Assembly: GCF_003086295.3 (NCBI RefSeq)
Contig: NC_092048.1
Span: 86,346,626 to 86,410,625 of the forward strand
From: Arachis hypogaea
Taxonomy: Eukaryota; Streptophyta; Magnoliopsida; Fabales; Fabaceae
Length of the DNA stretch: 64,000 nucleotides
Reading direction: 5' to 3'
The notes beneath the pieces are model-generated. The model worked only from the letters and a program-made list of their open reading frames with translations, searched no databases and was not told the DNA's origin. This document shows, piece after piece, positions 11,167 to 21,840 of this stretch. Each line of letters begins with the position of its first letter. Position 1 is the stretch's first letter. The position numbers and the translations under genes were made by a program.

Positions 11167-11311
11167 TTTTATTTATTTAATTTTATTCTTTCTTTTATTG
11201 ATCTTTTATGTTTTATTAGGTTCATAATCATGTAGAGTCACGAAAAAATACTAAAATGAAAAACAGAATCAAAAACAGTAGAAGAAAAATCACACCCTGG
11301 AGGAAGGGCTT

Positions 11312-11490
11312 ACTGGCGTTTAAACGCCAGTAAGGAGAATCTGGCATTGAACGCCAAAAACAAGCAACATCCAGGCATTCAAATGCCAAGAATACACCCT
11401 GGGAAGAGATGGCGCTCAACGCCAGAAACATGCTGCACATGGGCGTTGAACGCCCAGAACAAGCATCACTTCGGCTTTTAAGCGCCAGAA
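11312..11490. repeat. CpG palindrome array of X
   Basis: About seven imperfect copies of TGGCGTTTAACGCCA-type units, several eroded by C to T changes, between the twin hairpins and the ORF2 leader. Confidence 0.8.
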
Positions 11491-11857
11491 TTGCATGCAA
11501 AGGCATTTTACATGCCTAATTGGTGTAGGGATGTAAATCCTTGACACCTCAGGATCTGTGGACCCCACAGGATCATCTCAGGATCTGTGGACCCCACAAG
11601 ATCTCCACCTACCTCCACTCACCTTCTCCCCCCTTCACACAATCCCATAAACACTCTTCCCCAAAAACCCTTCACCAATCACCTCAATCTCTCTTCCCCA
11701 TCACCTCTCCACCACTCACATCCATCCACCCTTCCCCATAAACCCCTCCATTCTTCTTCTTTTTCACACAACACAACCCTCTTTTCTCCTCCTTGGCCAA
11801 AACACAACCCTCTCTCCCTCTCCTCCATATCTTCTTCTTCATCTATTCTTTCTTTTC
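11491..11857 (+). other. C-rich ORF2 leader of X
   Basis: Begins with two copies of a GGATCTGTGGACCCCACA-type repeat (about 11551-11598) and continues as C- and T-rich sequence to the hairpin at 11858. Open frames here are low-complexity and are not kept in other copies. It is homologous to 2219-2399 (A, reversed) and 34750-35052 (B2). Confidence 0.6.
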
Positions 11858-11892
11858 TTGCTCGAGGGCGAGCAATATTCTAAGTTTGGTGT
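11858..11892 (+). promoter_or_regulatory. Hairpin plus TAAGTTTGGTGT box upstream of ORF2 (X)
   Basis: Stem TTGCTCG / CGAGCAA with loop AGGG (11858-11875), then TAAGTTTGGTGT (11881-11892), 37 bases before the ORF2 ATG. Confidence 0.75.
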
Positions 11893-11929
11893 GGTAAAAG
11901 CATAGCTTTTTGTTTTGCCATTACCATTG

Positions 11930-13073
11930 ATGGCACCTAAGACTGGAGAAAAGGGAAAGGGTAGACAAAAGCTTCCACCTCCGAGTCATGGGAGATGGAA
12001 AGGTTCATCTCCAAAGCCCATCAAGACCACTTCTATGATGTTGTGGATAAGAAGAAGGTGATCCCTGAGGTCCCTTTCAAACTCAAGAAAAATGAGTATC
12101 CGGAGATCCGACAAGAAATTCAAAGAAGAGGTTGGGAAGTTCTAACCAACCCCATTCAACAAGTTGGAATCTTAATGGTTCAAGTTCTATGCCAATGCAT
12201 GGATCACTAGGAACCATGATCAAAGTAAGAACCCGAAACCAAAAAATTACCTTACAATGGTTCGGGGGAAATACTTAGACTTTAGTCCAGAGAATGTGAG
12301 GTTGGTGTTCAACTTGCCCATGATGTAAAGAGATGCACGCCCCTACACTAGAAGGGTCAACTTCAATCAAAGGTTGGACCAAGTCCTTATGGACATATGT
12401 GTGGAAGGAGCTCAATGGAAAAGAGACTCCAAAGGCAAACCGGTTCAATTAAGAAGACTGGACCTCAAGCCTGTAGCTAGAGGATGGTTGGAGTTCATCC
12501 AACGCTCCATCATTCCCACTAGCAACCGGTCTGAAGTTACTGTAGACTGGGCCATCATGATTCATAGCATCATGATTGGAGAGGAAGTAGAATTTCATGA
12601 AGTTATCTCCTTTAAATTCTACAAAATAGCCGAAAAGCCCTCTACCTTGGCAAGGCTAGCTTTTCCTCATCTTATTTGCCATCTATGTTACTCAGCTGGA
12701 GCTTTCAATGAAGGAGACATCCCCGTTGAGGAGGAGAAGCCCATCACTAAGAATAAGGATGGAGCAAACAAGAGAGCTTATTCATAGAGTTCAAGAGATG
12801 CATGAGGAAGCTCATCATCAAGAAATCCCTGAGATACCTCAAGGGATGCACTTTCCTCCCAACAACTATTGGGAACAACTCAACACTTCTCTTGAAGATT
12901 TGAGTCACAACATGAATCAATTAAGGGTGGAACATCAAGAGCACTCCATCATTCTCCATGAAATTAGAGAAGATCAAAGAGCAATGAGGGAGGAGCAACA
13001 AAGACAAGGAAGAGACATAGAAGAGCACAAGGACATCATTGGTTCTTCAAGAAGAAAACGCCACCATCACTAA
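11930..13073 (+). pseudogene. ORF2 of X: putative plant transposon protein (Transposase_32-like)
   Basis: Starts at ATG 11930, with a basic Lys-rich start, then ISKAHQDHFYDVV, the core LRRLDLKPVARGWLEFIQ, IMIHSIMIGEEVE and FPHLICHLCY, and a helical, charged C-terminus ending in RRKRHHH (stop 13071-13073). Frameshifts lie near 11950-11990 and near 12190 and 12770, and a TAA lies near 12320. The core looks like what Pfam calls a putative plant transposon protein (from memory); no catalytic residues are recognised. Its place between pol and the 3' LTR is where env-like genes sit in other Athila elements. I see no signal peptide or membrane segment, so I do not call it Env. Confidence 0.75.
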
Positions 13074-14147
13074 GGTGGACTCATTCCTTGTTCTTAAATT
13101 TCTTCTGTTTTTCGTTTTCTTTATGTTAAATGTTTATCTATGTTTTGTGTCTCTACTTCATGATCATTAGTATTTAGTAACTATGTCTTAAGGCTATGAA
13201 TAATTCCATGAATCCTCCACCTCTCTTAAATGAAAAATGTTTCTAATTCAAAAGAACAAGAAGTACATGAGTTTCGAATTTATCTTTGAATTTAGTTTAA
13301 TTATATTGATGTGGTGACAATACTTTTTGTTTTCTGAATGAATGCTTGAACAATGCATATGTCTTTTGAAGTTGTTGTTTATGAATGTTAAATATGTTGG
13401 CTCTTGAAAGGATGATGAACAGGAGACATGTTATTTGATAATCTGAAAAATCATAAAAATGATTCTTGAAGCAAGAAAAAGCAGTGAATACAAAGCTTAC
13501 AGAAAAAAATAGCAAAAAAAAAGAGAGAAAGAAAAAAGAAAAAGCAAGTAGAAAAAGCCAGTAGCCCTTAAAACCAAAAGGCAAGGGTAAATAAAAAGGA
13601 TCCAAGGCTTTGAGTATCAGTGGATAGGAGGGCCTAAAGGAATAAAATCCTGGCCTAAGCGGCTAAACCAAGCTGTCCCTAACCATGTGCTTGTGGCGTG
13701 AAGGTGTCAAGTGAAAACTTGAGACTGAGCGGTTAAAGTCAAGGTCCAAAGCAAAAAGAAGAGTGTGCTTAAGAACCCTGGACACCTCTAATTGGGGACT
13801 TTAGCAAAGCTGAGTCACAATCTGAAAAAGTTCACCCAGTTATGTGTCTGTGGCATTTATGTATCCGGTGGTAATACTAGAAAACAAAGTGCTTAGGGCC
13901 ACGGCCAAGACTCATAAAGTAACTGTGTTCAAGAATCAATATACTGAACTAGGAGAATCAATAACACTATCTGAATTCTAAGTTCCTATAGATTCCAATC
14001 ATTCTGAACTTCAATGGATAAAGTGAGATGCCAAAACTATTCAAGAGGCAAAAAGCTACAAGTCCCGCTCATCTGATTGGAGTAAGTTTCATTGATAGTT
14101 TGGAATTTATAGTATATTTTCTTCTTTTTATCCTATTTGATTTTTAG
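13074..14147 (+). other. 3' untranslated region of X
   Basis: Noncoding, about 97% identical by eye to 27574-28648 of B1, which supports a common recent origin of X and B1. It contains A-rich runs near 13500-13550. Confidence 0.75.
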
Positions 14148-14184
14148 TTGCTTGGGGACAAGCAACAATTTAAGTTTGGTGTTG
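14148..14184 (+). promoter_or_regulatory. Hairpin plus polypurine-like box before LTR1
   Basis: Stem TTGCTTG / CAAGCAA with loop GGGA (14148-14165), then TAAGTTTGGTGT (14171-14182), then the LTR start at 14185. Confidence 0.75.
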
Positions 14185-15743
14185 TGATGAGCGGATAATT
14201 TATACGCTTTTTGGCAATGTTTTTAGTATATTTTTAGTAGGATCTAGTTACTTTTAGGGATGTTTTTATTAGTTTTTATGCTAAATTCACATTTCTGGAC
14301 TTTACTATGAGTTTTTGTGTTTTTCTGTGATTTCAGGTATTTTCTGGCTGAAATTGAGGGACTTGAGCAAAAATCAGATTCAAAGGTTGAAGAAGGACTG
14401 CAGATGCTGTTGGATTCTGACCTCCCTGCACTCAAAGTGAATTTTCTGGAGCTACAGAACTCCAAATTGCGCGCTCTCAATTGCGTTGGAAAGTAGACAT
14501 CCAGGGCTTTCCAGAATTATATAATAGTCCATACTTTGATTAAGGATAGATGACGTAAACTGGTGTTGAACGCCAGTTCCATGCTGCATTCTGGAGTCAA
14601 ACGCCAGAAACAGGTTGCAAAGTGGAGTTAAACGCCAGAAACAGGTTACAAACTAGCGTTCAACTCCAAGAGAAGCCTCTACACGTGTAAAGCTCAATGC
14701 TCAGCCCAAGCACACACCAAGTGGGCCCCAGAAGTGGATTTCTGCATCAATTACTCATTCTGTAAACCCTAGTAACTAGTTTAGTATAAATAGGACATTT
14801 TACTATTGTATTTACATCTTCGGATCAGATCTTTGATTAGTTTTATGCTATCTTAGACTTTTGGGAGGCTGGCCATTCGGCCATGCCTGGACCTTATCAC
14901 TTATGTATTTTCCACAGTAGAGTTTCTACACTCCATAGATTAAGGTGTAGAGCTTTGCTGTTCCTCATAAATTAATACAAAGTACTACTGTTTTTCTATT
15001 TAATTCAACTTATTCCGCTTCTAAGATGTTCATTCGCACCCAAGAACATGATGAATGTGATGATTATGTGACGCTCATCATCATTCTCACTTATGAACGC
15101 GTGCCTGACAAACACTTCCGTTCTACATGCAAACAAGCTAGAATGAGTATCTCTTGGATATCTAATACAGGGGATCGAGTCCGAGTTATTAGTATCTTCG
15201 TGGTATAAGTTAGAACCCATGGACGGCCATTCTTGAGAATCCGGAAAGTTTAAACCTTGTCTGTGGTATTCCGAGTAAGATTCAGGGATTGAATGACTGT
15301 GACGTGCTTCAAACTCGCGAGTGCTGGGCGTAGTGACAGACGCAAAAGGATAGTAAATCCTATTCCAGTATGATCGAGAACCGACAGATGATTAGCCATG
15401 CAGTGACAGCGCATTGGACCATTTTCACTGAGAGGACAGGTGGCCATTGACAACGGTGATGCCTAACATACAGCTTGCCATGGAAAGGAGAAGGACTGAT
15501 TGGATGAAGACAGCAGGAAAGCAGAGGTTCAGAGGAACGAAAGCATCTCTATACGCTTATCTAAAATTCTCCGACAATCTCTGTGGGATCGACCCTTACT
15601 CACGTAAGGTTTATTACTTGGACGACCCAGTGCACTTGCTGGTTAGTTGTACGAAGTTGTGAAACAGAATTAAGAACATGAACGTGCGTATTGAGTTTTT
15701 AGCGCCGTTACCAAGGAAGGAATGATCACGATTTCGCACACCA
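14185..15743 (+). repeat. LTR1, shared as 3' LTR of X and 5' LTR of B1
   Basis: Begins TGATGAGCGG and ends near CACACCA, followed by a PBS. CpG palindromes at 14559-14670 lie upstream of a TATA box (TATAAATA, 14785-14792). Compared with LTR2 it lacks about 115 bp near 15570. A PBS-like relic (AGCGCCGTTACC, about 15701-15712) lies inside its 3' end. Confidence 0.85.
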
Positions 15744-15749
15744 AATTTT

Positions 15750-15766
15750 TGGCGCCGTTGCCGGGG
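15750..15766 (+). other. Primer binding site of B1 (tRNA-Asp)
   Basis: TGGCGCCGTTGCCGGGG, complementary to the 3' end of tRNA-Asp, six bases after LTR1. Confidence 0.8.
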
Positions 15767-16390
15767 CTTGTTCGAGTTTGGACAACTGACGGTTCATCTT
15801 GTTGCTCAGATTATGTAATTTTCTTTTTGATTTATTTTCAAAATTCTTCAAAAATCTTTCAAAAAGAAAAATTTTTTTTTCCTTTTATTTTCGAAAATCA
15901 TTCTAAATTTTTAAGAATGAATTCTAAAGTTTCAATATGGTATGTTGAATCTTGGCTGGCCATCAAGCTTTAGGCTAACCTGGTATGATTCCTGGAATCT
16001 TGATTGAGGACTTTGAATTCATTACTTCCTTTTTCCTATATGTTTTCGAAAAAAGTAAAATAAAATACAAAAAAAATATATAAAATCATAAAAATAAAAA
16101 AATATTTTGTATTTCTTGTTTGAGTCTTGAGTCAATTTTTAAGTTTGGTGTCAATTGCATTTTTTTTCTAAAAATTTATGCATTTTTCGAAAATTCATGC
16201 ATTCATAGTGTTCTTCATGATCTTCAAGTTGTTCTTCGTAAGTCTTCTTGTTTGATCTTCATATTTTCTTGTTTTGTGTCTTTTCTTGTTTTTCATATGC
16301 ATTCTTGAAACATTAATGTCTAAAGAATAAAAATTTTTTTAGTTTGGTGTCTTGCATGTTTTCTTTTCTTGAAACATTAATGTTTTCTTT
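15767..16390 (+). other. Leader of B1 with deletion junction
   Basis: Homologous to the B2 leader (30375-30960). It carries TAAGTTTGGTGT at 16140-16151 and a one-base variant at 16339-16350. Near 16360-16390 a CTTGAAACATTAATG segment is repeated, and the leader joins the ORF2 leader. The join removes about 4 kb compared with B2. Confidence 0.65.
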
Positions 16391-16520
16391 TCACTATATA
16401 AACCCCTCCATTCTTCTTCTTTTTCACACAACACAACCCTCTCTTCTCCTCCTTGGCCGAAACACAACCCTCTCTCCCTCTCCTCCATATCTTCTTCTTC
16501 TTTATCTATTCTTTCTTCTC
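16391..16520 (+). other. C- and T-rich ORF2 leader of B1
   Basis: Matches X 11737-11857 closely. No ORF shared with other copies. Confidence 0.55.
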
Positions 16521-16555
16521 TTGCTCGAGGGCGAGCAATATTCTAAGTTTGGTGT
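16521..16555 (+). promoter_or_regulatory. Hairpin plus TAAGTTTGGTGT box upstream of ORF2 (B1)
   Basis: Stem TTGCTCG / CGAGCAA with loop AGGG (16521-16538), then TAAGTTTGGTGT (16544-16555). Confidence 0.75.
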
Positions 16556-16593
16556 GGTAAAAGCATAGCTTTTTTGTTTTGCCATTACCATTG

Positions 16594-17578
16594 ATGGCAC
16601 ATAAGACCGGAGAAACCTCTAGAAAAGGGAAAGGAAAGACAAAAGCTTCCACCTCTGAGTCATGGGAGATGGAAAGGTTCATCTCCAAAGCCCATCAAGA
16701 CCACTTCAATGATGTTGTGGCCAAGAAGAAGGTGTCCCCGAGGTCCCTTTCAAACTTAAGAAAAATGAGTATCCGGAGATCCGACATGAAATTCAAAGAA
16801 GAGGTTGGGAAGTTCTAACCAACCCCATTCAACAAGTCAGAATCTTAATGGTTCAAGAGTTCTATGCCAATGCATGGATCACTAGGAACCATGATTAAAG
16901 TAAGAACCCGAACCCAAAGAATTACCTTACAATGGTTCAGGGGAAATACTTAGACTTTAGTCCGGAGAATGTGAGGTTGGCGTTCAACTTGCCCATGATG
17001 CAAGGAGATGCACGCCCCTACATTAGAAGGGTCAACTTCAATCAAAGGTTGGACCAAGTCCTTATGGACATATGTGTGGAAGGAGCTCAATGGAAAAGAG
17101 ACTCCAAAGGCAAACCGGTTCAATTAAGAAGACTGGACCTCAAGCCTATAGCTAGAGGATGGTTGGAGTTCATCCAACGCTCCATCATTTCCACTAGCAA
17201 CCGGTCTGAAGTTACTGTAGACTGGGCCATCATGATTCATAGCATCATGATTGGAGAGGAAGTAGAAGTTCATGAAGTTATCTCCCTTGAATTCTACAAA
17301 ATAGCCGAAAAGCCCTCTACCTTGGCAAGGCTAGCTTTTCCTCATCTTATTTGCCATCTATGTTACTCAGCTGGAGCTTTCATAGAAGGAGACATCCCCA
17401 TTGAGGAGGAGAAGCCCATCACTAAGAAAAGGATGGAGCAAACAAGAGAGCCTATTCATAGAGTTCAAGAGATGCATGAGGAAGCTCATCATCAAGAAAT
17501 CTCTGAAATACCTCAAGGGATGCACTTTTCTCCCAACAACTATTGGGAACAACTCAACACTTCTCTTGAAGATTTGAG
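16594..17578 (+). pseudogene. ORF2 of B1, 5' part, cut by element D
   Basis: Starts at ATG 16594 with a Lys-rich N-terminus. It has a frameshift near 16732 (bases lost against X) and a stop near 16897, then a long open part (16932-17578) with the full plant-transposon-protein core. D is inserted after TTGAG at 17578; the rest of the gene is at 27405-27573. Same family and location as the X ORF2. Confidence 0.8.
17574..17578 (+). repeat. Target site duplication of D, left copy
   Basis: TTGAG before the LTR start TGATAAACCC. The matching copy is at 27400-27404; the empty site in X near 12900 has it once. Confidence 0.95.
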
Positions 17579-19120
17579 TGATAAACCCATATTTTATGAT
17601 ATATTTTGTGCTTAGTTTGAGTGATTTATTCAATCCTTCACCCACTTATTCATATTAATTGCATAGTTTTACTTTCCCTTTCTCATTATGTGATGTATGT
17701 GAAAAACATGTTTCCTATGCTTTAAAACTAATTATTTTAATTACCTTTAATTCCATTCGATGCTGTGACTAGTGTGTTGAGTAGTTTCAGATCTTCTAAG
17801 GCAGGAATGACTTAAAGGATGGAAAGGAAACATACAAAAATGGAAGGAAAGCACAAAACGGAGTTTCTAAAGAAACTGGCATCCATGCGATTGCATGGGC
17901 GACGTGGACGCATGCCAAGCGCGAATCAACAGTGACGCGGCCGCATGACTGACGCGACCGCGCACCTTAAGCAAAACACATATGACGCGGCCGCCTGACT
18001 GACGCGACCGCGTGACAAGAAAAGCTCCGAATGACGCGACCGCGTGACCCACGCAGACGCGTGACAGAGGCCACGCACCAAAAATTGCAGAAAATGCACC
18101 CAGCGATTTCTGAAGCCCTTTTTTGCCCAAATCCAAGTCCAGAAGGCATAGACCAGAGGTTATAAAGTGAGGGAATGCATCCATTCATAGAGAGACGACT
18201 TTAGTTTAGTTTTCATGAGTTAGATTTAGTTTGGAGAGAGGTTCTCTCCTCTCTCTTAGGATTACGATTTAGGATTTCTCTTAATTCGGGAGTAACTCTA
18301 GATCCCAGATTTAATGTTCCTTTACTTCCAGCTTCTCTTTTACTTTTATTCACTACTTTAGTTGATTATTTACTTTTGCAATTTAATTTATGAATTCTTC
18401 CATGTTACGGATTATTATTTTGGATTAATGTTATTTGAGGTATTTCAGTTAATATTGCTTTCTTTTATTTATTAGTTACAATTATTCCCAATCTGAAGAC
18501 ATTCTTATTCCAGTAGATTTACTTTTCTCCTTTTGGTTTTGGTTAAGAAATCAGTAACTCAGGAGTTATCAAACTCAAACATGCTTGATAATTGTTATCT
18601 TTGTTAATTGAATTGAGCTTCAAGAATCCCAATCTTTTCTTAGAAAATAAAATAGGATCCGAAGATCAATCCAATTAATCCCTTGACCTTCCTTTATCTT
18701 AGTAAAGGTTAACAAAGCGGAATTAAGATTCAATTCTCATCATCATTGATAAGGATAGCGAGGATAGGACCTCTAGTTTCTCATACATTGCCAAAAGTTT
18801 ATTTACAGTCATTTATTTATTTTACTTGCCATTTAAATTTCTTGTTCTTCATTTACTTTATTCGCTAATTAAACTATTCACTCCCCATTCTCAAAACCCC
18901 AATTTACAATCTCCATAACCAATAATAAGAACATACTTCCCTGCAGTTCCTTGAGAAGACGATCCGAGATTTGAATACTTCGGTTATCAATTTATTTAGG
19001 GGTTTGTTACTTGTGACAACTAAAACGTTTGTATGAAAGGACTTTTGAAGGTTTAGAAACTATACTTGCAACGAGGATTTATCCGCAAATTTCTAGACCA
19101 CGCAAAAGTTCCTCTCATCA
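17579..19120 (+). repeat. 5' LTR of D
   Basis: TGATAAACCC to CCTCTCATCA. CpG palindromes (GACGCGACCGCG and GACGCGGCCGC types) lie at 17883-18075, followed by a TATA box (TATAAAGT, 18161-18168), so the palindromes sit in the probable U3 promoter. Confidence 0.93.
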
Positions 19121-19123
19121 AAA

Positions 19124-19141
19124 TGGCACCGTTGCCGGGGA
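19124..19141 (+). other. Primer binding site of D (tRNA-Asp, one mismatch)
   Basis: TGGCACCGTTGCCGGGGA, three bases after the LTR. One base differs from the perfect tRNA-Asp complement seen in B2. Confidence 0.85.
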
Positions 19142-19236
19142 ATTACAATCGTGTGCCTTATTATTGGTTATTGTAAATATTCTTCTTTTACTTGTTTATT
19201 TGTTTTTATTTTTCCCTTTTATTTTCATCAGCTACT

Positions 19237-20778
19237 ATGAATTCTCACCCCTTTCGCTTTGAGTTTGGTTCTAATGTTATTGAAAGGAATGAAAGTTATA
19301 ACAGGAATATGCATCAAGGTCAAACCAATCAAGGATGGATGGAGCCGAGAGGACCTAATCAACCCTTTAGGCAACAACACCCTCCAAGACATCATGGACA
19401 AAGACCATTCTGCAATGCATACCCAGCTGAAAGATATGGTGGACAACCTTGTAACTACCAACAAGCCCCACCACGTGCCTATAGACCATCCTCTCAACAT
19501 AACCTCGAACCACCACGCTCACAAGCTTCTTTTCACCATTCACCACCACATGATCCTCATTTACCCCAGCTCCAATCCAATCACTCCCGAACACCACCAC
19601 TTCCCCCTGTACCACGTCCAAACCTATCACCTCGGGAATCAGAGATTCGCCTCAAGGAAACAGCAGATCAACTTCAAACAACTATTCATCAACTGGAGCA
19701 AGCAATAAGTCAATTACTTGCCAGACGTTCGAACATTCAAGGACCTCCCACAACACCATGTGGACAATCTGATGAAGAGCGTAGCATGAAGGAGATACTA
19801 GAGACTCCAGTGGACATGACAGAGCCTGACTTCGTACTAGAACAAGTAGAGGAAGCTGTCACTGTACAAGAAGAAGAGTTGGTTGAAGACTTTGGAGACG
19901 CTGAACCCCCATGGGAATCCAGAGTTGTGGAGAATTTTGTCAAGGATGTTACAATTGATGCTAAGGAGGATAGTGCACAACCTTCAGAGCTAAGCTTTTA
20001 TGAAGAACTAGACAGGATAATTCCAGAAGCAAGTTTCCTTGATGATGATAATGAACTTGCATCCGCAAGTGAATTCTCTGAGATCGAAGACTCTTCCCCA
20101 GATGAATACAAAGATGACGCGGAGGTAGATTTCTCTAAACCGCCCATTTATGACTCAAGTGATGAGGAAGACATAGATGGCTTTGATCAGGACGATGTTA
20201 CATTTGAAGAATTCCGCAAAGAAGTGGAGAATTTCACAGAAGAGCACAAGGGAGTAGAACTCACAGAACCACTGGAACCACCTACCCCAAGGCCATTACC
20301 ACCCAATACAAGCTTCAAGTGGGTACAATCCTTAACTTTTAACTGTATTTTTCCACTTGAATATGGTTTGCTTGAAATAGATGGCCATCTTAGAGCTCTC
20401 TGTGGCTTTAAGAGTAAAAGGGAAATGGCTCGTACTCAGAGCTGGTGCACAAAGTTCGATAAGGTTCCATGCTTCAACTTGAACTGCACGGATTGGCATC
20501 ATGATCAACCAGATAGATCTCGAAAAACGTTTGGTTATCCTAGTGAGAATCTAATCTCTAAACCGCTCAGATAGAAAAGTATAGATCAAGACGAAGGCAG
20601 ATTTAAAAGCAAAGTTTGGGATCCTGGAATCTATGCTAACATTCGTCACCCCGGGAGTCTGAGAATCTGTTTGAAGCTTCCCAGAAGCTTCACGTGCCTA
20701 GTTTAGGACCCCGAAGGCTATTGGCATTCCAAGCATTGGTGGAGATTTCTGGATGAATTTAAGCATAAGCCGCCATAA
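19237..20778 (+). pseudogene. ORF1 of D, uncharacterised retroelement protein
   Basis: ATG 19237 (MNSHPFRFEFGSN, conserved in E). The N-terminal third is rich in Gln, Pro and His. A predicted coiled coil (ESEIRLKETADQLQ region) follows, then an acidic middle with DAEPPWE and EHKGVEL, both shared with E. The C-terminus is WWRFLDEFKHKPP, again shared with E. In-frame TAG codons at 20572-20574 and 20704-20706 interrupt it; an open product would end at residue 445. It has no standard gag capsid motif, zinc knuckle or protease. Its position suggests a gag substitute or accessory protein, but its function is unknown. Confidence 0.75.
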
Positions 20779-20795
20779 CAGGAAGCTCTTCCAAT

Positions 20796-20845
20796 GTCCA
20801 ACTTAAGGACTTTAACTAAAAGTGTTTGGTGGGAGACAACCCACC
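20796..20845 (+). promoter_or_regulatory. Twin stem-loops after ORF1 (D)
   Basis: GTCC-AACTTAA-GGAC (20796-20810) is followed by GGTGGG-AGACAA-CCCACC (20828-20845), a perfect 6-bp stem. Same arrangement as after gag-pol in A and C, although the coding sequences upstream are unrelated. Confidence 0.75.
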
Positions 20846-20998
20846 ATGGTATGATCGTTCATTTTTCAATTTTTATTTCATTTTGTTTGTTTTCAAGTGG
20901 TATTTTATTTTATAATATTGAACCTGGAATTTTGCATCGCATTCATATTAATCATTGCATTCTGCATATTGCATAAAAAAAAGAGAAGAGAGAAGGTG

Positions 20999-21470
20999 CT
21001 CCACGCGACCGCATCATCCATGCGATCGCGTCAAATGGCGTAAAACATTACCCACGCGACCACGTCATCCACACGACCGCGTGACCTGGAGATCGGCGTA
21101 AAGATCCAACGTCCAGAAAGTTAGGCTGGAATCGTGCGGCCATTGTGCGTTTCGCACAATTGACCCATGCGATCGCGTCACTCATGCGATCACGTCACTT
21201 GCACAATACCAATCCCACGCGATCGCGTGAGCAACGCGATCGCGTCGCATGGATTGCACCACACCCCAAAAGGAGACAGAGAGTTGCGCTGAAACGACGC
21301 TGGATTTGTGCGGTTAGCACAAATTCCAGCAACGCAATCGCATGCCCTGGGCGATCGCGTCATTTACTCTTTTTGCCCTCCACGCGATCGCATCATTCAC
21401 GCGATCGCATCACACCATTTTTTCGCTCCAACCACGCGACCGCGTCCCCACGCGGCCGCGTGGATTCAGA
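20999..21470. repeat. CpG palindrome array of D
   Basis: More than a dozen units of the ACGCGATCGCGT and ACGCGACCGCGT type, separated by 8-25 bases. The LTRs of the same element carry related units at 17883-18075 and 26158-26350. Confidence 0.85.
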
Positions 21471-21840
21471 TTTATAACCCCCCAGCCACGCGAACCCTAC
21501 CAGTCGCGCCCCCCAAACCTTTCTTCTCCCTCTCTTCTCCTCCAATCCAACCATCACCACGCAGCCACCACCACACCACCGCCGACCACCGCTGACCACC
21601 CAGAACCTGCCGCCACCCACTCTCTTTCCTCCTTCCCCCTTCTTTCTTCTTCTTCCTTCTCCTCCCTCCCTCCAATGCCACTGCCCCCTTCCACGACCAC
21701 CACCCACCGCCGCCGGCCCAACCCAGCCGCGCCCCCCATCTGCCACCCACCTCTTCCCCTCTCCCCTACCTCCATTACCCCTCCTTTCCCTCCCTGCCTT
21801 TCCGACCAGCATCACCGCCGCCGTGCCGCCCTTCTCCGTT
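21471..21840 (+). other. C-rich leader region of D
   Basis: Very C-rich sequence of CCACC and CCTCC words. Long open frames on both strands come from base composition and are not called as genes. F has an equivalent stretch at about 63240-63560 on the minus strand. Confidence 0.55.

Larger units (their letters stand above)
10219..14184 (+). mobile_element. Element X: non-autonomous Athila relative, 5' part cut off by element A
   Basis: Contains the end of a gag-protease ORF, twin hairpins, a palindrome array, the hairpin-box module, ORF2 and a 3' untranslated region ending at LTR1. The protease end is followed directly by the ORF2 region without reverse transcriptase or integrase, exactly as in B2. 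This is therefore a family design and not a random deletion. Confidence 0.8.
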
